Shown here: in pieces, positions 59,722 to 64,000 of the stretch
Position numbering within the stretch: position 1 is the stretch's first letter
Layout of the letters: each line of letters begins with the position of its first letter
Source of the DNA: a virus
IMG/VR virus record: IMGVR_UViG_3300042350_003822
Coordinates: 16,967 to 80,966 of that record
DNA length: 64,000 nucleotides
Direction: 5' to 3' (one strand)
Position numbers and translations under genes: made by a program
Notes under the pieces: generated by a model
Databases searched by the model: none
The model's input: only the letters and a program-made list of their open reading frames with translations
What the model was told of the DNA's origin: nothing

Positions 59722-60684
59722 TTACGCTACCTCCGCCATCTCCACAGCAGTCTCGAGAGCCTTCGTCTTAAGGTTCTTATTAGCACCATACCAAGCAGAA
59801 GTCAAGCGAGAATCGACCGAACGACCAATTTCGTGGTCGGTCATGTACGTGACAGCGTTGAATGCCTGCCACCAGGTCCCACGACCATATTCAGCACCAG
59901 GCTGCGTATCGATCACTTCCAGAGCACGCTCTGCTGACTTCGACAGGATCTTTTCCGAGGTCTGCTTCTGAGTCAGAACAGGGAACACACGCTTGAAGTA
60001 GTCGACAACCGACTCTTCCGAGTAGCGCTTCTGCGAGAGATACTGAGCCATCTCCTTGTACTGATCGAGCTTGTGCTTAGCAACGCCAAGAGCTTCCTTG
60101 ACCATGTCAGCATCGAACTCACGGCGGTGCGAAACCTTAACCATGTTCTTCGACTTCATGTTCAGCGAAAGAGTCAGAGTGTTGTTGCACACGACACGGA
60201 TCGGAGTGAAGCGAACGTCGATCGACTGACCGTAGCGGTGAGGATTGGTGAAGTGCAGGTATGCATCGACCTGATCCTTACCATTGAACAGGTCAAACGA
60301 TTCCTTGACCTTTGCCAGAGCCCAGATGATCTCGCCGTCCTTGAGCGAGCCAGCGGTGTGCATTTCCATGTCACCAGCAGCAACGAAGTCATTGAAGAAT
60401 TCGAATGCAGCCTGGTTCTGGACAGGATTCCAGTCGTCGGTGATGACATCCAGCACTCGCTGATCCGTAGAGCGAACGAGAGCACGGTGGCCGGTAGCAA
60501 GACGATTGCCGCCAACTTCTGCGAACAGTTCGACAGGATCCACAGTCCAATCGAGGCCAGCAGCCTTGAGCATCTGCTCAGGAGTCAGGTCATTCGAGAC
60601 CTGAACGCCGAGGCCATGCCAAGGCACATCACCTGCGTATGCCATTTGAGCCTGACCATTGATAATTTCGAGTTCGTGAGCCAT
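59722..60684 (-). CDS. DUF932/TIGR03299 phage-plasmid protein
   Basis: A 320-residue protein. I start it at the ATG at 60684 (AAGGAAC in front); the upstream frame lacks a ribosome site. The pattern YAGDVPWHGLGVQVSNDLTPEQMLKAAGLDW, TGHRALVRSTDQRVLDVITDDWNPVQNQAAFEFFNDFV, and later GTWWQAFNAVTYMTDH is diagnostic of the DUF932 family, widely found on phages and plasmids, of unknown molecular function. Own early-type promoter at 60715-60743. Confidence 0.85.
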   Translation of the reverse strand: MAHELEIINGQAQMAYAGDVPWHGLGVQVSNDLTPEQMLKAAGLDWTVDPVELFAEVGGNRLATGHRALVRSTDQRVLDVITDDWNPVQNQAAFEFFNDFVAAGDMEMHTAGSLKDGEIIWALAKVKESFDLFNGKDQVDAYLHFTNPHRYGQSIDVRFTPIRVVCNNTLTLSLNMKSKNMVKVSHRREFDADMVKEALGVAKHKLDQYKEMAQYLSQKRYSEESVVDYFKRVFPVLTQKQTSEKILSKSAERALEVIDTQPGAEYGRGTWWQAFNAVTYMTDHEIGRSVDSRLTSAWYGANKNLKTKALETAVEMAEVA

Positions 60685-60714
60685 TATAAAGTTCCTTTCG
60701 TTTTCACTATAACC

Positions 60715-60743
60715 CTTATCGGGCATTTTCATATTAATGTCAA
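60715..60743 (-). promoter_or_regulatory. Early-type promoter 2 (before DUF932)
   Basis: CTGTTGACA (-35 TTGACA at 60743-60738, consensus), 17 bases, GATAAG (60720-60715), then GGTTATAGTGA. Confidence 0.7.
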
Positions 60744-60749
60744 CAGCTA

Positions 60750-60956
60750 TTATGCGAAATCTTTCACAAGCTGATCGACCATGATGTCGATGATGCGTTC
60801 GAACTCATCATCAGGATGCAGACAGTAATCTGCAGAGACCTCAGAGTACATCTCAGAGATCGTTTCTTCTTCATCCCGACCCTGCCGGCCGGCAAGGCAC
60901 TCGTAGATGAATTCATGAGGGTTTTCGCAGGTTGCGATATATTCAAACAGTGTCAT
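60750..60956 (-). CDS. Small early acidic protein
   Basis: A 68-residue protein from the ATG at 60956 (AAGGATATT upstream; the ORF could be extended but without support). MTLFEYIATCENPHEFIYECLAG followed by an acidic DEEETISEMYSEV. Unknown function. One base after the upstream gene stop. Confidence 0.55.
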   Translation of the reverse strand: MTLFEYIATCENPHEFIYECLAGRQGRDEEETISEMYSEVSADYCLHPDDEFERIIDIMVDQLVKDFA

Positions 60957-60957
60957 A

Positions 60958-61179
60958 TTAATATCCTTCCGTATGCATCTGGATGCCTTCGATTCGTGGT
61001 GAGATTGTCTTAGCAGAATACTGGACTCCGTTGATCTCAAAGAAGTGCCGACCAGTGATCGGACCGACCTTTTCCCAGCGAAGTTTCAGAGCTTCCCTTT
61101 CACGGAAGGGGCTGATACCGTGTGTCCACATGCGACCGGACCGCAGTTCAAAAGCACCACCCGAGAGATTCGTAACCAT
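60958..61179 (-). CDS. Small early protein
   Basis: A 73-residue protein from the ATG at 61179 with AGGA seven bases ahead. MVTNLSGGAFELRSGRMWTHGISPFREREALKLRWEKV, then FFEINGVQYSAKTISPRIEG. A compact beta-type domain with no known family. First gene of promoter 61207-61235. Confidence 0.55.
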   Translation of the reverse strand: MVTNLSGGAFELRSGRMWTHGISPFREREALKLRWEKVGPITGRHFFEINGVQYSAKTISPRIEGIQMHTEGY

Positions 61180-61206
61180 GTTTGTTTCCTTTTTCATCCT
61201 ATATCC

Positions 61207-61235
61207 CTTATCGCTCTTTTTCACAAAAAGGTCAA
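61207..61235 (-). promoter_or_regulatory. Early-type promoter 3
   Basis: CTGTTGACC (-35 TTGACC at 61235-61230), 17 bases, GATAAG (61212-61207). The -35 overlaps the stop codon of the SWIM gene. Confidence 0.68.
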
Positions 61236-61462
61236 CAGAATTCATCGACAGGCAAAGGATCTTCTTCAACCAAAAGATCGTGGACATACTGAGCATGCTT
61301 GCACTTTCCACGGACCTGCCCGGCTGGGCAGTTGCACGTGAAGCCAGCTTTGGTCATCGTCACGTTATACACTTCGCCAGTGCGAGCAGATGTAATCGGC
61401 CATACCATATCGATCAGGTAATGACGCTTGAAGTTGATATCTGAGAATGTCTGAGTGCGCAT
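61232..61462 (-). CDS. SWIM-type zinc finger protein
   Basis: A 76-residue protein with a single SWIM motif FTCNCPAGQVRGKCKHAQYV (C-x-C-x8-C-x-H), preceded by two beta strands (YLIDMVWPITSARTGEVYNV). SWIM fingers bind nucleic acids or proteins. The ATG overlaps the stop of the preceding membrane protein (TAATG). Role possibly as early regulator; not shown. Confidence 0.8.
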   Translation of the reverse strand: MRTQTFSDINFKRHYLIDMVWPITSARTGEVYNVTMTKAGFTCNCPAGQVRGKCKHAQYVHDLLVEEDPLPVDEFC

Positions 61463-61611
61463 TAGCGTTCGCTCTCATCGAGAGCTGCTACTATACCCAA
61501 ACCAAAGATCAAAAGACCGATGAAGCCTTGGATTGCAAACCGAAGCATGCTCGCATCTTCCGGAACGCACATGATGATAATTCCGACGATGATTGCTATG
61601 TACTTGAACAT
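61462..61611 (-). CDS. Small membrane protein, 49 residues
   Basis: Starts at the ATG at 61611 (AGGA six bases ahead). Two hydrophobic spans (YIAIIVGIIIMCV and FIGLLIFGLGIVAAL) joined by PEDASMLRFAIQG. No known family. Early operon behind promoter 61637-61665. Could be an inner-membrane superinfection or toxin-like factor; only the topology is visible. Confidence 0.6.
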   Translation of the reverse strand: MFKYIAIIVGIIIMCVPEDASMLRFAIQGFIGLLIFGLGIVAALDESER

Positions 61612-61636
61612 TCTCATTCCTCTCACTCTATATCTC

Positions 61637-61665
61637 CTTATACGTTCATTTTCATAAAAAGACAA
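61637..61665 (-). promoter_or_regulatory. Early-type promoter 4
   Basis: CTGTTGTCT (-35 TTGTCT at 61665-61660), 17 bases, TATAAG (61642-61637). It begins just below the terminator at 61671-61698. Confidence 0.68.
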
Positions 61666-61670
61666 CAGAG

Positions 61671-61698
61671 AAAATAAAAAAAGGAGCCGAAGCCCCTT
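61671..61698 (-). terminator. Intrinsic terminator with UUCG tetraloop
   Basis: On the minus strand AAGGGGC-TTCG-GCTCCTT followed by TTTTTATTTT. One C-A mismatch in a 7-bp stem. It ends the transcript of the oxygenase gene at 61725 and stands right before promoter 4. Confidence 0.85.
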
Positions 61699-61724
61699 CT
61701 TTTTTTCTACAATGTTATCAACAG

Positions 61725-62267
61725 TTACCGCTCCGTAGAGAAGAAGAACGTCTGGATCAACCTGCCGTTGACAAAGTCCGATCCAAAGTAGTCTACAGAG
61801 GCATGAAACAGGTTTCCACGATAAAGAACCAACCTGTTGAACACGTTGCCCACACGGTCGACAACATCCCACTTGGTGTAATCGTATGATTCGTACAGCT
61901 CGCCTCGGTCTGTCGTGTGGCCTGTTGCCTTATGCCTATACAGCGCTGTGCCGCCTGAGAGAGGTGCATCTGGCGTTAGATACAGAACGCCTGCCCAGGT
62001 GTTGTTCACATCAGCGTGGATCCATGTTCTATCCTGAGCTGTACAAAGCTGAAAGCATCCGCTATACTGCTCGCCCCAGTCCACAATAGCCCCTGCATGC
62101 GGTTCGACGAGATCTTGGATCCCCTGCTTCGTGTCTTCATTGAGGAAAGGCACAGTTCGGGAACCTGGATAGTTTCCCTTCACCGAGAAGTCTTGACTGA
62201 GAGCAAACTCTCTTACTTCTTCTGGATTCGAGTAGAAGTGGTCATTAATTAGAAGGGTGGTTAGCAT
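61725..62267 (-). CDS. DUF6445-like 2OG-Fe(II) oxygenase family protein
   Basis: A 180-residue protein from the ATG at 62267 (overlapping the upstream gene by 23 bases; the frame continues upstream but without a better start). WIHADVNNTWAGVLYLTPDAP holds H-x-D, FNRLVLYRGNLFHASVDYFG the distal His, and NGRLIQTFFF the Arg, i.e. the triad of a 2OG-Fe(II) dioxygenase fold as in DUF6445. Substrate unknown. This is the second such enzyme in the window, but it lies in an early region and differs from the one at 384-953. Terminator directly downstream. Confidence 0.75.
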   Translation of the reverse strand: MLTTLLINDHFYSNPEEVREFALSQDFSVKGNYPGSRTVPFLNEDTKQGIQDLVEPHAGAIVDWGEQYSGCFQLCTAQDRTWIHADVNNTWAGVLYLTPDAPLSGGTALYRHKATGHTTDRGELYESYDYTKWDVVDRVGNVFNRLVLYRGNLFHASVDYFGSDFVNGRLIQTFFFSTER

Positions 62268-62928
62268 GATATCTTTCGCATGTATCTTGGGCCTTGCCAA
62301 TCCAATCCTTGACGTGTTCGATAAACACCTGAGGCTGTGATTCTTCCTCGATTGCAATGGCAACAACCAGCTTGGGGTGATAGAGGCCAGTCATTTCATA
62401 CAGCATGTATGAGTACATCGCAGCCTGCATGAAGTAGTTCTCGATCCAATCCTTACGCTTGTTCTTGTAAGACGTCTTGAAGTCGATGATGGCAGGATCA
62501 CCATCATGAGATGCAACAAGGTCGACAGACCCCGCTACTCTGAGCTTATGAGAGAACAAAGCCCCTTCTGAAGAACGAATGTCGTTTACATGCTCTTCGA
62601 GGTATCCTTTTAACTGACCAAACAGATGGACAGAGAGGGGCATCTCTTCTTTGAGATCGATAGGCTCATTGAGTACGAGCTTTTCGCAGAGTAGGTGAGT
62701 TGCAGTACCACGTCGAGCAGATTGCGCTGTCTTCTTCGCAGCCGCTTCCTCACCTACCCTTTGTCGCCATTTGATGAGATGTGTCTTGTCTTGCATTGCA
62801 GACAGCACAGTCGTCACCGATGGATACTTCTGCCCGTCCGGCGTTTCATAATATCGAACTTCACCGTCAATCCGGACGAGCTTCGGTAACTCAATGATGT
62901 CATTTCTAAACAGTTTGATTTCCTTCAT
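62245..62928 (-). CDS. RecB-like PD-(D/E)xK nuclease
   Basis: A 227-residue protein. Motifs: RRGTATHLLCEKLV (motif I helix), RVAGSVDLVASHDGDPAIIDFKTSYK (motif II/III; D in GSVDLV, D-x-K in IIDFKTS) and YFMQAAMYSYMLYE (motif IV Q). This is the Cas4/RecB-type exonuclease layout. N-terminal ITELPKLVRIDGEVRYYETPDGQKYPSVTTVL is a common phage lead. Likely in DNA recombination or replication. Behind early-type promoter 5, with little leader (10 bases from -10 to ATG). Confidence 0.82.
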   Translation of the reverse strand: MKEIKLFRNDIIELPKLVRIDGEVRYYETPDGQKYPSVTTVLSAMQDKTHLIKWRQRVGEEAAAKKTAQSARRGTATHLLCEKLVLNEPIDLKEEMPLSVHLFGQLKGYLEEHVNDIRSSEGALFSHKLRVAGSVDLVASHDGDPAIIDFKTSYKNKRKDWIENYFMQAAMYSYMLYEMTGLYHPKLVVAIAIEEESQPQVFIEHVKDWIGKAQDTCERYHANHPSN

Positions 62929-62937
62929 ATATGTCCC

Positions 62938-62966
62938 CTTATAGAGACATTTTGATAAAAAGGCAA
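62938..62966 (-). promoter_or_regulatory. Early-type promoter 5 (before RecB-like nuclease)
   Basis: CTGTTGCCT (-35 TTGCCT at 62966-62961), 17 bases, TATAAG (62943-62938). The first base of the ATG is at 62928, so the leader would be only a few bases. Confidence 0.62.
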
Positions 62967-62969
62967 CAG

Positions 62970-63731
62970 TTAAATCACATCAATACCAAGTTTTTCTCGA
63001 GTGATGATGTATTCTTTGACCAGGGATGATCTGACGATATCTTCTGGTTTAAAGTCGACAAACGAGAACGAAGGCATCTGCTCGATGATCTTCATAAACT
63101 TCTTCACACCAGACTCTTCCTTGAAACGCTCGGACGATAGATCGTCCTGTCTGAAGTCTCCGCAGAAGATGAACTTGCAATTCTCACCAGCTCTCGTGAT
63201 AATTGAATGGAGCTCCATGTCAGACATATTCTGACACTCGTCAACAATCACAAAGCAGTCTGAAAGGGTGATCCCTCTGATGAACGAAGTGGAGACAAAC
63301 TCTACAATGTTCTTTTGTTTCAGGATCTCGTATGCATCCCCTCTCTCGTACAGCTCTGTTGAGATTGCATAGTAGGGTGCTTCGTAGACCTTCATCTTAT
63401 CCTTGTGACTACCAGGAAGGAAACCCATGTCTCTAGTAGGCACGACAGAACGAACTACATATAGCTTATTCTGTTCGGATTGTTGTTTGTGGAGGTTGTT
63501 TAGAGCAAGATAGAAGGCAATAAATGTTTTACCTGTACCCGCTGTCCCATGAAGGAACAGATGCTTTTGTTCATAGAAAGCATCAAACACTTTTTGTTGA
63601 TTCTCGGTGATTGGCTTGATGCGTTTAATATTGAACGATGGCGTAACTTGTAATGTACAGGCTCCTTGCTGTCTTTGTAGTCGCTTTTCGCGCTTGGTGA
63701 GTCGTGGTAGTGTTTCTACGATTGCTAGCAT
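62970..63731 (-). CDS. phoH: PhoH-family ATPase
   Basis: A 253-residue protein. Walker A FLHGTAGTGKTFIA (about residues 58-71), Walker B CFVIVDECQNMSDMEL (about 158-173) and the sensor-like FIFCGDFRQDD (about 188-198) are those of the PhoH domain. Residues 1-35 are a basic lead. PhoH-like genes are common in phages, also those of marine and soil alphaproteobacteria; proposed roles include RNA/phosphate metabolism, unproven. Weak ribosome site before the ATG at 63731. Confidence 0.88.
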   Translation of the reverse strand: MLAIVETLPRLTKREKRLQRQQGACTLQVTPSFNIKRIKPITENQQKVFDAFYEQKHLFLHGTAGTGKTFIAFYLALNNLHKQQSEQNKLYVVRSVVPTRDMGFLPGSHKDKMKVYEAPYYAISTELYERGDAYEILKQKNIVEFVSTSFIRGITLSDCFVIVDECQNMSDMELHSIITRAGENCKFIFCGDFRQDDLSSERFKEESGVKKFMKIIEQMPSFSFVDFKPEDIVRSSLVKEYIITREKLGIDVI

Positions 63732-63781
63732 GGTTGCTCTTCTTTGTTAGAGTTATCACAGGAGCATAGCAAAGAGGGGTA

Positions 63782-64000
63782 TTATTTAAGTTGTCTCTCC
63801 TTCTGACGTCCAATTGCTTCGCGAGTCTTCGTTGCCTTAATTCCCTTGTCTCCGTATTTCTCAGCAAGAGGGGATGTGGGATTAGCTACTGCGATGCGTG
63901 ACATCATGTCGTTGAAACCCGAATCGTTCTTATGGGTCACACCTGATATACCAGATATAATAGCCGGCGCGGTGATCACCTGCTCAATATCACATTCCTT
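63782..64000 (-). CDS. Hypothetical protein, C-terminal part (cut by window edge)
   Basis: The frame enters from the right edge (KECDIEQVITAPAIISG) and ends at 63782 after 72 codons. The part VTHKNDSGFNDMMSRIAVANPTSPLAEKYGDKGIKATKTREAIG is like proteins of T4-like marine phages (DGFxxMMxR-ANP-LxxKYG) of unknown function. A GTG at 63979 is not needed as a start because the frame is open beyond it. Confidence 0.55.
   Translation of the reverse strand, partial: KECDIEQVITAPAIISGISGVTHKNDSGFNDMMSRIAVANPTSPLAEKYGDKGIKATKTREAIGRQKERQLK

Noticed and set aside
60073-60774. 233-codon plus-strand frame opposite DUF932
   Set aside because: DUF932 on the minus strand has clear family motifs, ribosome site and promoter; the opposite frame has none.

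Overview
The window looks like part of the genome of a T4-superfamily tailed phage (myovirus). The reasons are: baseplate wedge and hub genes in T4-like order (gp25, gp6, gp7, gp8, gp5-like, gp27-like, gp53, gp48), head-completion genes (gp4, gp2), a gp26-type gene, a gp32-like single-strand DNA-binding protein, a probable gp33 late co-activator, and T4-type late promoters (TATAAATA and one-base variants). An alphaproteobacterial host is inferred: position 57402-57729 encodes a circularly permuted, two-piece tmRNA, an arrangement known from alphaproteobacteria and a few other lineages. The structural proteins resemble those of cyanophages and rhizobial T4-like phages. No database search was possible, so family names come from recognised motifs, length and gene order.

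Left arm (1-47207, almost all minus strand; read right to left). The morphogenesis cluster starts at a divergent late-promoter region near 47230. It runs through a small unknown protein, gp48, gp53, a gp27-like hub protein, a gp5-like OB/needle protein without lysozyme domain, gp25, gp6, gp7, gp8, a DUF4815-type giant protein, and then about 28 kb of fiber and adhesin genes: collagen-like fibers, two fibers with C-terminal S74 chaperones, two tandem LamG lectins, Ig-like proteins and three paralogous small proteins. It ends with a 2OG-Fe(II) oxygenase and the truncated neck gene gp13 at the left edge. Two plus-strand genes interrupt it at 16562-19896: a GT4-GT2 double glycosyltransferase, and a glycosyltransferase-FkbM methyltransferase fusion. 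With the oxygenase, they suggest that fibers may be chemically modified.

Middle (47285-54065, plus strand). gp4, gp2, a tail-tube-fold protein (gp54 position), and gp26 with a convincing -1 frameshift site that would append a 60-residue extension. Two large tail proteins follow; the second carries a muralytic-type domain and an M15 peptidase. A strong bidirectional hairpin terminator at 54064-54091 separates this operon from gp32.

Right arm (54094-64000, mostly minus strand). gp32, gp33-like, a SleB-type cell-wall hydrolase, an SGNH hydrolase, a plus-strand HNH/NUMOD endonuclease, the tmRNA, and many small early genes (secreted SNase-like nuclease, DUF932, SWIM zinc finger, a DUF6445-like oxygenase, RecB-like nuclease, PhoH ATPase). 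Six sites here share one promoter design (CTGTTG-N-C box, 17-base spacer, TATAAG/GATAAG), including one driving the tmRNA. The most notable findings are the phage-borne permuted tmRNA with its own tag ending in ALAA, the gp26 frameshift, the cysteine-free gp32, and the combination of collagen-like fibers with oxygenase and glycosyltransferases.
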